Positions 1 to 9,535 of a DNA stretch of 64,000 bases are shown here, piece by piece. The DNA lies in the NCBI GenBank assembly GCA_021794205.1, contig JAJYRH010000005.1, positions 1 through 64,000 of the forward strand, read 5' to 3'. A program made the position numbers and the translations under genes. A model generated the notes under the pieces. The model was given only the letters and a program-made list of their open reading frames with translations. It was not told the origin of the DNA and made no database searches. The stretch's first letter is position 1, and the number at the start of each line of letters is the position of its first letter. The stretch comes from a bacterium (GTDB lineage: Bacteria > Vulcanimicrobiota > Vulcanimicrobiia > Vulcanimicrobiales > Vulcanimicrobiaceae).

Positions 1-962
<962 letters not shown>

Positions 963-1110
963 TTTACTACGCACCGCTTGTTTGACACGGGAAGTTCTTC
1001 TTTATGTAGCTTTCCCGCCGCGATCGGCTTCGAGCTCAGGCTCGTCATCGCGGTTGGGGATCCGGTTTGGGTGCTCGAACGAGATTCTCGTTCCTGTCGC
1101 TCACCAAGTT
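963..1110 (+). other. 23S-5S internal transcribed spacer
   Basis: About 150 bp between the two rRNA genes. No tRNA is present. Two inverted repeats can be seen: cgggaa/ttcccg spanning 992-1018, and a 7-bp stem with a 3-nt loop at 1077-1093 (gaacgag att ctcgttc). They may be RNA-processing signals, but this is inference. Confidence 0.6.
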
Positions 1111-1226
1111 TCTGGCGCCCATGGCGGCGGGGTCCCACCCGTTCCCATCCCGAACACGGCAGTTAAGCCCGCCAGCGCCGATGATAGTCGGACCGCAGGG
1201 TCCCTCGAAAGTAGGACGGTGCCAGA
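1111..1226 (+). rRNA. rrf: 5S ribosomal RNA
   Basis: Terminal helix tctggc (1111-1116) pairs with gccaga (1221-1226). The conserved inner stretches cccatcccgaacacgg and gttaagcc are present in the right order. Length of about 116 nt is normal. It is the last gene of the rRNA operon, and no tRNA follows it. Confidence 0.95.
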
Positions 1227-1234
1227 TTACAGTC

Positions 1235-1271
1235 CCGAAGAGCTCGTAGCGTATCGCTGCGGGCTCTTCGG
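1235..1271 (+). terminator. strong hairpin after the rRNA operon
   Basis: A 17-bp stem (arms 1235-1251 and 1255-1271, with three G-U pairs) closed by a 3-nt loop lies 8 nt after the 5S gene. No U-tract follows, so it is either a factor-dependent or atypical terminator, or an RNase III-type processing stem. Its position at the end of the rrn operon favours termination. Confidence 0.6.
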
Positions 1272-1420
1272 CATGTCGCGCGAGGCCTCGGATGCGAAGA
1301 AGGAGCGCTGAGGGAAGTGGCGCTGCCGAGAAGGGACCCTGACGGGAGGATGCGCCTCGCAACCGACGGAAAGCGGAAAGGCGCTTGCTTTGTACGCGTC
1401 CTCACCGATCGGAGCTCGTT

Positions 1421-1687
1421 ATGTTACTCGCTCGCCGAATCCGCAGGGTACGCCCCCTCGCGCTTGCGTTCGCGCTCGTAGCGGGCGTAGCGTTTTTTTA
1501 CCCGCTCTCCTCGAACGCCGCCGCGGAATCGAACCATTCGATATGCGAAAATGGGGTGATCGCTGCGAGGCCGGCTTCGCCGACTGCGAGCTCCGACGAG
1601 GCACCCCGGGAGCACTCCGGTCCGTGCGGTAAGCTCGGCGGAGGTGGTCGCCGCTTGTACCGCCGAGATCGACTCGGGGCGCTTTAG
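1421..1687 (+). other. signal-peptide ORF, probable 5' part of the TPR gene in another frame
   Basis: An ATG at 1421 with a good Shine-Dalgarno (GGAG, spacing 6) opens a classic signal peptide: basic start MLLARRIRRVRP, a hydrophobic core, then SSNAAAES as the likely cleavage region. The frame runs on to a stop at 1687. The downstream TPR protein is in another frame, open only from 1560, and its first usable start (GTG 1644) has no correctly spaced SD. The most economical reading is one secreted TPR protein with a -1 shift somewhere in 1560-1640, either real or a sequencing error. Confidence 0.6.
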
Positions 1688-2972
1688 CGGCGCCGATCTC
1701 GCCGCTATCTACAACGACCGCGGGCTCGGCTATCGCGACGGTGGCGCGCCCCATCGCGCCATTGCGGACTATAGCGAGGCGCTTAGCCTCAATCCGCGGT
1801 CGGTGAGCGCGCTCGTGAACCGGGGCACGGCGTTCGCCGACCTCGGCGAGTATCGCCGCGCACTGGCCGACGTCGACCGCGCGTTGGAGATGGAACCGAA
1901 AAATCTCAAAGCGCTCTCGAACCGTGGCCTGATCTACATGGATACGCAACGATACGCGCTCGCGCGCGCCGATTTCAACCGAGTCCTCGCGATCGACCCC
2001 CACGACGGGAAGGCCTATGGGTTACGGGGGTTCGTCGAGTACATGCGGGGCGATCGTGCGCGGGCGCTTCCCGATTTCAATCACGCCATTGCGGCGAACC
2101 ATCGCGATGCATTGAGCCTCGGATTGCGTGGGAAGCTCTATTCCGATGAAGGGAAGGAGGCGCCGGCGCTCGGAGATCTCGATCGTGCGATCGCCCTGAG
2201 ACCCGGGGACGCGCTCGTCTACGAATGGCGTGCGCGCGTCAGGTACGTTCGCGGTGAGTTCCGGCTCGCCGTCGCCGACGACACGCGTGCGCTCGAGCGG
2301 AATCCCAAGATGGGCTCGGCATTCGACGGCCGCGGTTTCGCCGAGCTCGATCTCGGAGAGCTCGCCGGCGCGATCGCCGATTTCTCGCACGCGATAGCGA
2401 TCGATGCAAGCGACGCGAGCGGCTATGAAGGGCGCGCCGAAGCCGAGAACCTTCAGGGGCATCTCACGGCGGCATTCGCCGATTATGCGGCGGCGATACG
2501 CGTCGACCCAACGAGCCCGTACGGCTACGCATCGCGTGGGAACCTGTATTTCGAGCGTGGATCCTACGCCTTTGCCGCGCGCGATCTGGCGCGGGCGATC
2601 GCGCGGAAGGACCGCTCGCCGTACGCCGTCATTTGGCTGCATCTCGCTCGCGTGCGCTCGCACGCGAACGATACGAAGGAATTCGCGACGAATGTCGCGC
2701 GACTTCACGGCAAGGGCTGGCCGATGCCCGTCGTCGCGCTCTTCCTCGGGCGAGCGAGTCCGCCGGAGACCATCGCCGCCGCCAAGGCGAACGCTGCGGG
2801 CAAACCCAATCACGATCTCTGCGAGGCGAATTTTTACGTCGGCGAATGGGAGCTCGGACGCCGCGCGATCGCGGTGGCGAAAAAACATTTCACCGTCGCC
2901 GTGAAAACCTGTCCGCACACGTTCGTCGAATATTCCGGAGCGAGAGCGGAATTATCGCGTTTGCCCCGGTAG
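1644..2972 (+). CDS. TPR repeat protein, probably secreted, 5' end frameshifted
   Basis: The product (442 aa as drawn from GTG 1644) is almost entirely tetratricopeptide repeats from about residue 20 to 340. They form regular 34-residue units with the TPR hallmarks, for example ALVNRGTAFADLGEYRRAL and KALSNRGLIYMDTQRYALA. The opening AACTAEIDSGRFSGADLA followed by YNDRGLGYRDGG is the usual start of secreted bacterial TPR proteins of this class, where it directly follows a signal peptide. Here the signal peptide is in a different frame (1421). The C-terminal 100 residues are a non-repeat cap with cysteines near the end. Function is unknown beyond protein-protein scaffolding, probably in the periplasm. 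Confidence 0.8.
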   Translation: MVAACTAEIDSGRFSGADLAAIYNDRGLGYRDGGAPHRAIADYSEALSLNPRSVSALVNRGTAFADLGEYRRALADVDRALEMEPKNLKALSNRGLIYMDTQRYALARADFNRVLAIDPHDGKAYGLRGFVEYMRGDRARALPDFNHAIAANHRDALSLGLRGKLYSDEGKEAPALGDLDRAIALRPGDALVYEWRARVRYVRGEFRLAVADDTRALERNPKMGSAFDGRGFAELDLGELAGAIADFSHAIAIDASDASGYEGRAEAENLQGHLTAAFADYAAAIRVDPTSPYGYASRGNLYFERGSYAFAARDLARAIARKDRSPYAVIWLHLARVRSHANDTKEFATNVARLHGKGWPMPVVALFLGRASPPETIAAAKANAAGKPNHDLCEANFYVGEWELGRRAIAVAKKHFTVAVKTCPHTFVEYSGARAELSRLPR

Positions 2973-3017
2973 CGCGCTATGGGATTCCCTCGCGCCACGA
3001 CCGAAGACGGTGGGATC

Positions 3018-3476
3018 ATGGAATACGATGCGGTGCTCTTCGATCTCTTCGGGACGCTCGTCGACGACGGTGGGCGGGCGATCGAAGGTGCTGCGGCATT
3101 GCTCGCGCGCCTCGACGGCTATAAACGCGCGCTGGTAACGTCGTGCGGGCGCGGCTTGGCGCTCGGTCTCATTCGCCATGCGGGGATTCCTGCGTTCGAC
3201 GCAATCGTCACCTCCGACGACGTCCGCGCCAACAAGCCGGCGCCCGATGGTTATCTCGCCGCCGCGCGGTTGCTCGAACTTCCACCCGAACGCTGTTTGG
3301 TCGTCGAGGATTCACCGCAAGGTATCGCGGCGGGGCGCGCCGCCGGAATGGATGTGGTCGCGGTGTTGCGTGGGCGCGAGGGCAGCTTTGCAAACGCGGC
3401 GACGATAACGTTTGCATCGCTCCTCCGTTTGAGCGAGGCATTGCAGATCGGTCCCGACGGTCGCGTGCGACTGTAG
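3018..3476 (+). CDS. small HAD-superfamily hydrolase
   Basis: 152 aa from ATG 3018. A longer start at 2979 adds 13 uncharacteristic residues. Visible HAD motifs are: motif I FDLFGTLVDD with the nucleophile Asp near residue 9, motif II VTSCGRG, motif III NKPAPDGY, and motif IV VVEDSPQGIAAG. Two features are unusual. Only about 20 residues separate motifs I and II, so the usual HAD-IA cap domain is missing. The general acid/base at nucleophile+2 is Phe instead of Asp, as in some dehalogenase-like members. Substrate cannot be predicted. It follows the TPR gene by 45 bp and may be co-transcribed. Confidence 0.85.
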   Translation: MEYDAVLFDLFGTLVDDGGRAIEGAAALLARLDGYKRALVTSCGRGLALGLIRHAGIPAFDAIVTSDDVRANKPAPDGYLAAARLLELPPERCLVVEDSPQGIAAGRAAGMDVVAVLRGREGSFANAATITFASLLRLSEALQIGPDGRVRL

Positions 3477-3495
3477 GGACCGATCGAGCGCGATG

Positions 3496-3855
3496 CTACG
3501 GCGTCGCGAGTGGGCGAGGAGCGGGCGGAGCCTGACGCTGCGCGCGCATCGCTGCGAGCCGCTGTTGGAACGCCGCGCGTTGCTGCGGCGTGAGGACGGC
3601 CATAATGCGAGCGCGGAGCGCTTTCATCTGGGCTCGGGTCGGGCGCGTTCCGGAAGCGAGCGAACTACGGAACGATTGGCGAATGCTGCGAATTTGCTGG
3701 TGCTGTGCCTGGGTGAGATGCGCCGCGCGCATCGCCCGTGCGATCGGTGGCCGATGGTGACAGCTCTGCGCGGCATTCGAGATGCCGGTGCCGGCGAATG
3801 CGATGCCGGCGATGATGGCGGCGCCGAGGGCGCCTTTGATGGTGAGGGATTTCAT
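3496..3855 (-). CDS. CpxP/Spy-like periplasmic LTxxQ protein
   Basis: 119 aa with a clear signal peptide (MKSLTIKGALGAAIIAGIAF, then SNAAQS). The mature part is small, very basic and helical. It carries two copies of the LTxxQ signature typical of the CpxP/Spy chaperone family: LTQAQHQQIRSI and LTPQQRAAFQQRL. Family members buffer envelope stress and in E. coli CpxP inhibits the sensor CpxA. No two-component genes lie next to it here. The upstream region has an unusual arrangement (see 3856-3925). It lies 78 bp downstream of pckA on the same strand. Confidence 0.8.
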   Translation of the reverse strand: MKSLTIKGALGAAIIAGIAFAGTGISNAAQSCHHRPPIARAMRAAHLTQAQHQQIRSIRQSFRSSLASGTRPTRAQMKALRARIMAVLTPQQRAAFQQRLAAMRAQRQAPPAPRPLATP

Positions 3856-3907
3856 ACCCTCATCCTAGCCGCGGATCCTGGAGAGGAACCGAGGAGAGGA
3901 TGAGGGT
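3856..3907 (-). promoter_or_regulatory. leader hairpin that can sequester the SD of the CpxP-like gene
   Basis: An 11-bp perfect inverted repeat (arms 3856-3866 and 3897-3907, 30-nt spacer) ends directly at the start codon (3855). On the mRNA the 3' arm is AGGATGAGGGT, which contains the Shine-Dalgarno AGGA. Pairing would therefore block ribosome access. No U-run follows, so a terminator for pckA is less likely. A regulatory role is inferred. Confidence 0.5.
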
Positions 3908-3925
3908 TCGATGAGCGTTCGATGA
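3899..3925 (-). repeat. three GATGA direct repeats at 11-bp spacing
   Basis: GATGA occurs at 3899-3903, 3910-3914 and 3921-3925, exactly one helical turn apart. The last two extend to a 9-bp identity (GTTCGATGA at 3906 and 3917). Tandem direct repeats of one-turn spacing are the usual binding-site layout for OmpR/CpxR-type response regulators, so this may be the operator of the CpxP-like gene. The first copy is shared with the leader hairpin. Confidence 0.45.
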
Positions 3926-3933
3926 AAAATTCG

Positions 3934-5523
3934 TTAACGGGGAGCGCGAATCGCAATCGCGAGCACCTCGGGCGATGCGTGCTCCTCGAAGCGTCGGAAA
4001 TTCTCCTCGAAAAGTGTTGCGAGTTTGCCCGCCTGACGATCGTACGCCGCAGGATCGCTCCACGCGTTGCGCGGGTCGAGCACCTCGTTCGGAACGCCGG
4101 GAACTTCGTGCGGTATGTGGAGGCCGAAAAATGGTTCGCGCGAAAAACGTTCGGGGATCCGTCCCTCGATCGCCGCGTTGACCATCGCCCGCGTATGAGC
4201 GATCGCCATGCGTTTGCCGACGCCGTACGGACCGCCGCTCCATCCGGTATTCACCAGCCAGCATTTCACCTGGTGCTGCGCGATTTTCCGGCCGAGAAGC
4301 GCGGCGTAGACCGTCGGGCGGTGCACCATGAACGGCGCGCCGAAACAGGTGGAGAAGGTCGCGCTCGGTTCGGTGACGCCGCGCTCGGTCCCGGCGATCT
4401 TCGCCGTGTAGCCCGATAGAAAATGATACATCGCCTGGTCGGGGCTCAGCATGCTGATCGGCGGAAGTACGCCGAAGGCGTCGGCGGTCAGCATCACGAT
4501 CGTCTGCGGGTGCCCGCCTTTGCTCCCCGGCACGATGTTTGGGATATATTCGAGGGGATACGCCGCGCGAGTGTTCTCGGTTTTCGCTTCGGAATCGACG
4601 TCGAGCGCCCGCGTGCGTTCGTCGTAAACGACGTTTTCGAGCACGGTGGCAAAACGATGGGTCGCGGCCCAGATCTCCGGCTCCGCGCTGGCAGAGAGGC
4701 GGATCACCTTCGCGTAACAACCGCCTTCGAAATTAAAGACGCCGTCGTCGGACCAGCCGTGCTCGTCGTCGCCGATGAGCGGGCGGTTCGGATCGGAGGA
4801 GAGCGTGGTTTTTCCGGTGCCCGAGAGCCCGAAGAAGATCGCAGTATCGCCGAGACGACCGACGTTTGCGGAGCAGTGCATCGGTAATGTCGATCTCAGC
4901 GGAAGGAGATAGTTCATCACCGTAAAGATCGATTTTTTAATCTCGCCCGCGTATTTCGTTCCGCCGATGAGAATGATGCGACGTTGGAAATTCACCAGCA
5001 CAAAGGTGCTGCTGCGCGTTCCATCGCGTTTGGGGTCGGCTTCGAACGTCGCCGCATCGACAACCGTAAACTCCGGGATGAAAGCGGGATCGGGGCGCTC
5101 TGGCGTGATGAAGAGATGGCGCGCGAAGAGGCTGTGCCACGCAAATTCGGTATAGACGCGCACGGGTACGCGATAGCGCTCGTCCGCCCCGACGTAGCAG
5201 TCGAGGCTATAGAGATCGCGCTGCTCGAGAAACGCGGCGACCCGATCGAAGAGTGCGTCGAAGATCTCCGGGGCGATCCCTTGGTTGGCATCGCTCCAAT
5301 CGATATGCCCTTCGCTCTCCGGCTCGCGCACGAAGAACTTATCCTTCGGCGAGCGGCCGGTATGGGGGCGCGTATCGACGATAACCTGCCCATCGTCGCC
5401 AAGCACACCCTCGCCGCGCCGAACGATATGTTCGACGAGCTCGGCGGCGGTGAGGTTGTCGTACTGGGCTTTGCCCTTGAGACGTTCGGATACGGTGAGA
5501 ATGGCTGCTACCCCCTGCGTCAA
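3934..5523 (-). CDS. pckA: phosphoenolpyruvate carboxykinase (ATP)
   Basis: 529 aa, normal for the ATP-dependent family. It converts oxaloacetate plus ATP to PEP, CO2 and ADP, the entry step of gluconeogenesis in the cytoplasm. The sequence shows the substrate-binding [12 protein letters not shown] near residue 52, the metal-binding region around MHCSANVG, the kinase-1a P-loop [14 protein letters not shown] near residue 236, and the kinase-2 region LIGDDEHGW. The start is TTG at 5523: an in-frame TGA just upstream excludes a longer protein, and GAG lies about 6 nt before it. It sits beside acetoacetate- and fumarate-yielding catabolic genes farther along, consistent with growth on amino acids. 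Confidence 0.97.
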   Translation of the reverse strand: MTQGVAAILTVSERLKGKAQYDNLTAAELVEHIVRRGEGVLGDDGQVIVDTRPHTGRSPKDKFFVREPESEGHIDWSDANQGIAPEIFDALFDRVAAFLEQRDLYSLDCYVGADERYRVPVRVYTEFAWHSLFARHLFITPERPDPAFIPEFTVVDAATFEADPKRDGTRSSTFVLVNFQRRIILIGGTKYAGEIKKSIFTVMNYLLPLRSTLPMHCSANVGRLGDTAIFFGLSGTGKTTLSSDPNRPLIGDDEHGWSDDGVFNFEGGCYAKVIRLSASAEPEIWAATHRFATVLENVVYDERTRALDVDSEAKTENTRAAYPLEYIPNIVPGSKGGHPQTIVMLTADAFGVLPPISMLSPDQAMYHFLSGYTAKIAGTERGVTEPSATFSTCFGAPFMVHRPTVYAALLGRKIAQHQVKCWLVNTGWSGGPYGVGKRMAIAHTRAMVNAAIEGRIPERFSREPFFGLHIPHEVPGVPNEVLDPRNAWSDPAAYDRQAGKLATLFEENFRRFEEHASPEVLAIAIRAPR

Positions 5524-5601
5524 TGGATCTCATCGGTTCATTTCTCGGGTTTCGCGGTCGTGCCTGCAGGCCGTCGGAGGGGCCGAGTCGCAGGAATCCC
5601 T

Positions 5602-6768
5602 ATGAGTTCACGTACGATTGCACTCGCCGCGTTCCTCGCGGCCCTGTTTGTTGCGCCCGCTGCGGCGGCCCTTCCCTTTCACGTCGGATCGCTGCCCGCA
5701 GGGCCGCTCGATGCGATCACCGACGTCGCCGGCGTGCGCGTCGCCAATCTGACCATCGAGCGCGGAAGCTCGATTCGCACCGGCGCGACGGCGATTCTCC
5801 CCGACGCCGACCCCTGGGACCGAAAGGTTGCTGCCGCCTTTCTCCGTTTCAACGGCAACGGCGAGATGACCGGAACGCATTGGATCGACGAATCGGGTTA
5901 TCTTGAGGAGCCGATCGTACTGACCGACACCCTCGATATCGGTCTCGCCGACGACGGCGTCGTGAGTTGGATGATCTCCAAACACCCACAGCTCGGTATC
6001 ACCGACGACGTTCCGCTCCCCGTCGTTGCCGAATGCGACGATCAATTGCTCGACGACATTCAGGCGCGTGCGGTGCGGCCGAGCGACGTCGTCGCGCTTT
6101 TAAATCGCGCGCATACCGGGCAATTTCGGCGCGGCAGCGTCGGTGCTGGGACCGGCATGAAAGCGTTCGGATTTAAAGCGGGAATCGGCTCGGCATCGCG
6201 CGTGATTCCAGCATCGATGGGCGGCTATCGCGTCGGCGTTCTCGTGAACGATAACACCGGAATGTCGCACGCGCACTTGAAAATTGCGGGCGTCCCGGTC
6301 GGACGCGCGCTGAAGAACGAGTATCTGCCGCGCTTCCCTCAGCCGCTCGCGTTGCACGGGCGAATGAGTTCGGGAAGTATCATCATCGTCATCGCAACCG
6401 ACGCGCCGCTCGATAATCGGCAATTGCGCGCGCTCGCGCTGCGAGCGGGGATCGGCATGGCGCGCACGGGATTGATCTCCTCCGTCGGAAGCGGCGATCT
6501 CTTCGTCGCCTTTTCCACGCGATACGTCTATCGACGCACCGGCGACTTTCGCGTTCACGCGCCGCGCCTGGCGACCGTCGAGAGCGACCGCGTGCTCGAC
6601 ACGCTCTATCGCGCGACGAGCGATGCGGTCGAGGCCTCGATCGACGACGCGCTCTGGTCTTCCACGACGATGGTCGGGCGGCGCGGCATCACCGTGTACG
6701 GCCTGCCGCACGCTCCGGTGCTTCGCATGCTGAAGGCCGCGGGGGTGAAGTTATCCGCGCATCGCTAA
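5602..6768 (+). CDS. DmpA/BapA-type aminopeptidase (peptidase family S58)
   Basis: 388 aa from ATG 5602 with a signal peptide (MSSRTIALAAFLAALFVAPA). This is an N-terminal nucleophile hydrolase of the DmpA family, which releases N-terminal D-amino acids, glycine or beta-amino acids from short peptides. The family signatures are visible: GSVGAGTGMKAFGFKAGIGS, GVLVNDNTG, and SSGSIIIVIATDAPL. Autocleavage in this family falls between Gly and Ser of the last motif, here Gly258/Ser259, leaving Ser259 as the new N-terminal nucleophile. The reading frame continues upstream antisense to pckA, but that part is not coding. The 3' end overlaps the convergent ALDH by 18 bp. Confidence 0.9.
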   Translation: MSSRTIALAAFLAALFVAPAAAALPFHVGSLPAGPLDAITDVAGVRVANLTIERGSSIRTGATAILPDADPWDRKVAAAFLRFNGNGEMTGTHWIDESGYLEEPIVLTDTLDIGLADDGVVSWMISKHPQLGITDDVPLPVVAECDDQLLDDIQARAVRPSDVVALLNRAHTGQFRRGSVGAGTGMKAFGFKAGIGSASRVIPASMGGYRVGVLVNDNTGMSHAHLKIAGVPVGRALKNEYLPRFPQPLALHGRMSSGSIIIVIATDAPLDNRQLRALALRAGIGMARTGLISSVGSGDLFVAFSTRYVYRRTGDFRVHAPRLATVESDRVLDTLYRATSDAVEASIDDALWSSTTMVGRRGITVYGLPHAPVLRMLKAAGVKLSAHR

Positions 6769-8478
6769 GAGTGCCACGCGCAGCGCGCGTATCGGCGATG
6801 GGCGGTACTCGAAGTCGCAGAGTGCGGGGCCGATGCTCGCTCCGCCGCGATTGGTGACGAACCACGGCGGCTTCGGGAGGAGCGTCGCGCCGTAGCCGAA
6901 GAGGCTGCGTGGAAAGGGCGCAAAGGGTGCGCGAACGACGCTCTTTTGCGGTCGCGAAAAGAAGAAGCTGTTGTGGACGACCCCAATGCCGCTCCCCACG
7001 TCGGCGAGCGTGTGCCCGGGGAAGGCGCCCCACGTACTCTCGGTCAGTAAAAAGCCGACCCCGGTCCACGCGTTCACGGCGATACATCCGTATCGCAGCC
7101 CGGCGATCGCCCGATCGATCGCTGCGGCGTGGGCGCGTTCGCTCGCCGGGTGCACGATCATATTCGCTCCGAGCGTGCCGCGCAAGCGGTCGTTGGCAAA
7201 AGCCACCGCGTCGTTGAGATAGCGTTCCGTCTCACCCGGAATCGTCACGTAGGCGAGAAAGCTCGAGAACGCTTCGACGCTAAATGCCGGATCCTCGGGA
7301 TCGCCATACTCGGCGTGCCGGATCGTGCGCGCGGTATAGCCGTCGCCGCTCCGCCCGAGCGCGACGCTCTCGCCGACTTGCGAGAGTCGTTCGCAGCGCG
7401 ATCCGGCGCCGGGATAGTAGGCGGGGCGATCGGGGAGTTCGCGCAAGAGCCCTTCGATTGCGGCGACGAGCCGCGGCGTCCCCACCCAATTCTGCGGTAA
7501 CACCAAGACCTGCGACGCAATGCAATTAAAACCGTTGTTATGGAGCTTCTGCGTCACGATATTCTCGGCCTGAAAGCGAAAATCGGCGTCGCTCCACTCG
7601 CCGGGTACCACGATGGTGGGGCTCACGTTCCCGAGCTCGCTCGTGATCGGCTTCTGGAGGATCGCTTTCCCGGCGCGCTTGCGTGCGGCGCCCTCCTCGC
7701 CGAGTCCGAAGACGATGGCGTCGTGGGTCGTATCGCTTCCGGTGATATGAATTTCGTCGATTGCATCGGAGGCGCAGAGATATTGCCCGATCTCTGGGCC
7801 GCCGTAGGCGAAGCGAAGGTAGCCTTCATCGACCAGCGCTGCGAAGGCGCGCTCGAAGATCGGGCCGAGATAGTCGTTGACGGGATTCATTTTCAGCATG
7901 CAGACGGCGCCGTCGGCGAGCAATTTGTAGAGCACGTCGAGCGGCGGAATCGCCGCGATATTCCCGGCGCCGAGGACGAGCGCGACGCGCGGTTGCGGAT
8001 GCGCCTCGCGATACCAGGTCGCCATCGTTGCGGGGACCTCACTCGGCGCGAGCCCCGGCTCCATCCAGATCTCCGCGTCGATGCCGTTGAGCAGCAGTCG
8101 GTCGTAGAGCGTATTCGGAAAAACCTTTGCGACGCTTTGGCCGCCCTGACGGGCGTAGATGCGGCTTCCGGGGAGCTCGGGCGCACCGCTTTTCGCGATC
8201 CCCTCCAAGGACGCGATATAGCGATTGAGCGCGTAGAGCACGGCCCAGGGCCCACTGATCCACTCCTCGCCCTCGAGCCCCGTCCCGCGCAGCCCTTTCG
8301 CCTCGACGGCGGCCTCCGCCCAACGCCGACGGAGGGCGTAGACCCCGTCGCGAGAGTCCTCGAGCAGCGCGACTTTTGCGAGGATTGGCAGGCGAGCCCA
8401 TCGCTGGGCGCCGGCGCGGAGCTCCTGGAGTTCGGCATCGATGGCCGGATAGGCGGTGACGTCGTGCGGTGCGATCAT
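6751..8478 (-). CDS. aldehyde dehydrogenase family protein, long form
   Basis: 575 aa from ATG 8478 (a GTG at 8487 is an alternative). It belongs to the NAD(P)-dependent ALDH superfamily. ITGSDTTHDAIVFG corresponds to the nucleotide-binding GS loop, ITSELGNVSP to the general-base Glu segment, and NNGFNCIASQV carries the catalytic Cys. It is 80-100 residues longer than typical ALDHs. The extra length is an N-terminal domain with an ALYALNRYIASLEGIAK-like helix. The physiological substrate is unknown. It is a single gene between two convergent neighbours, and the sdh terminator lies just upstream of its start. Confidence 0.85.
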   Translation of the reverse strand: MIAPHDVTAYPAIDAELQELRAGAQRWARLPILAKVALLEDSRDGVYALRRRWAEAAVEAKGLRGTGLEGEEWISGPWAVLYALNRYIASLEGIAKSGAPELPGSRIYARQGGQSVAKVFPNTLYDRLLLNGIDAEIWMEPGLAPSEVPATMATWYREAHPQPRVALVLGAGNIAAIPPLDVLYKLLADGAVCMLKMNPVNDYLGPIFERAFAALVDEGYLRFAYGGPEIGQYLCASDAIDEIHITGSDTTHDAIVFGLGEEGAARKRAGKAILQKPITSELGNVSPTIVVPGEWSDADFRFQAENIVTQKLHNNGFNCIASQVLVLPQNWVGTPRLVAAIEGLLRELPDRPAYYPGAGSRCERLSQVGESVALGRSGDGYTARTIRHAEYGDPEDPAFSVEAFSSFLAYVTIPGETERYLNDAVAFANDRLRGTLGANMIVHPASERAHAAAIDRAIAGLRYGCIAVNAWTGVGFLLTESTWGAFPGHTLADVGSGIGVVHNSFFFSRPQKSVVRAPFAPFPRSLFGYGATLLPKPPWFVTNRGGASIGPALCDFEYRPSPIRALRVALLAMRG

Positions 8479-8528
8479 GAACCCCACTTCGACATCGCGC
8501 GCGCGCTCCCGGTTCGGCGCCGGAGAGC

Positions 8529-8563
8529 AAAAAAGCGCCGCTCTCGATGCCGAGAGCGGCGCT
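8529..8563 (-). terminator. rho-independent terminator of sdhABE
   Basis: A perfect 13-bp stem (8534-8546 with 8551-8563) and a 4-nt loop. On the minus strand it is followed by six T residues (8534-8529). It starts 22 bp after the sdhE stop codon. This is the cleanest intrinsic terminator in the window. Confidence 0.93.
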
Positions 8564-8584
8564 TCATGCTGCGGCGCGCGGTCG

Positions 8585-9535
8585 CTAGTTGATCAGATCG
8601 CGCGAGACCATGACCTCGCGTGGATCGATGAGGTGCTTGTTCAGACCGAGCTTCTCGGCGGGCACGCCGAGCGCGTACGCGACGAGTTGGGGAAGGTGAA
8701 AGATGGGGAGATCGGTGCGCCCCCAGCGAGCGGCGGCATCGGCCTGATAGCCGTCGAGCGCGAGGTGGCAGAGCGGGCAGGGCGTGATCACCGCTTCGGC
8801 GCCGTTATCCTTGGCCATGCGCATGTTCTGGCCGACCATCGACGATGCGATGCCGTCTTTCTCCAGCTGCACGTGGAAGCCGCAGCAACGCGTCTTCCCG
8901 GCATAATCGACTGCCTCGCCACCGAGTGCGACGATGACGTCTTCGAGCGAATGCGGGTGACGCGCCGATTCCCAGCCGTTCACCGATTCGGGGCGGATGA
9001 TGTGGCAGCCGTAGAAGGGCGCGACCTTCAGTCCGTTGAGCGGACGAACGACCATCGAACGCAGCGCGTCGAGCCCGATGTCGTCGATCAAGAGCCAGAG
9101 TAGGTGACGGACGGTCACGGTGCCTTTATAGTTCGCGCCGAACTTGCCGAGAATCGCATTCGCGTGCGCCATGCGCTCTTCGCTCTCGCGCAGCTCTTTA
9201 TTCGCCGCGCGCATGTGCCCGGTGCAGGTCGAGCAGATCGTGATGACGTCGTCGAGGCCGAGCGCTTCGGCCTGAGCGTAGGTGCGCGCGTTCAGCACGC
9301 GCGCCACGTCGCGATTGGTGTCGTTGAGCACCGAGGCGCCGCAGCAGGAGGCCGCGGTGAGTTCGACGAGCTCGATGCCGAGCTTGTCGGCGAGGAGCAT
9401 CGTCGAGTTGAAGAGTTCTTTACAGGACTCTTTCGCAACGCAGCCGGGGAAAAATCCGTAGCGCTTGCTCTTGGAGGAATTGGTGCGAACGTGCGCGTCG
9501 AGCGCGCGTTCTTCGGGAAGGAGCGTGCTGGACAT
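8585..9535 (-). CDS. sdhE: succinate dehydrogenase/fumarate reductase subunit E (two CCG domains)
   Basis: 316 aa with two cysteine-rich CCG domains, as in HdrB and in the SdhE/MfrE subunit of class E succinate:quinone oxidoreductases. Domain 1 has FFPGCVAKES, ASCCGAS and ICSTCTGH. Domain 2 has FYGCHIIRP, TRCCGFHV and TPCPLCH. In Wolinella and Campylobacter MfrABE and in Sulfolobus this subunit carries FeS cofactors and replaces or helps the heme-containing membrane anchor in quinone reaction. Its ATG overlaps the sdhB stop (TAATG), so translation is coupled. The symbol here means the CCG subunit, not the unrelated E. coli flavinylation factor SdhE. Last gene before the terminator. Confidence 0.9.
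   Translation of the reverse strand: MSSTLLPEERALDAHVRTNSSKSKRYGFFPGCVAKESCKELFNSTMLLADKLGIELVELTAASCCGASVLNDTNRDVARVLNARTYAQAEALGLDDVITICSTCTGHMRAANKELRESEERMAHANAILGKFGANYKGTVTVRHLLWLLIDDIGLDALRSMVVRPLNGLKVAPFYGCHIIRPESVNGWESARHPHSLEDVIVALGGEAVDYAGKTRCCGFHVQLEKDGIASSMVGQNMRMAKDNGAEAVITPCPLCHLALDGYQADAAARWGRTDLPIFHLPQLVAYALGVPAEKLGLNKHLIDPREVMVSRDLIN

Noticed and set aside
4984-5601. Upstream extension of the DmpA-type peptidase frame
   Set aside because: It is antisense to the well-conserved pckA. The signal peptide at ATG 5602 marks the true start.
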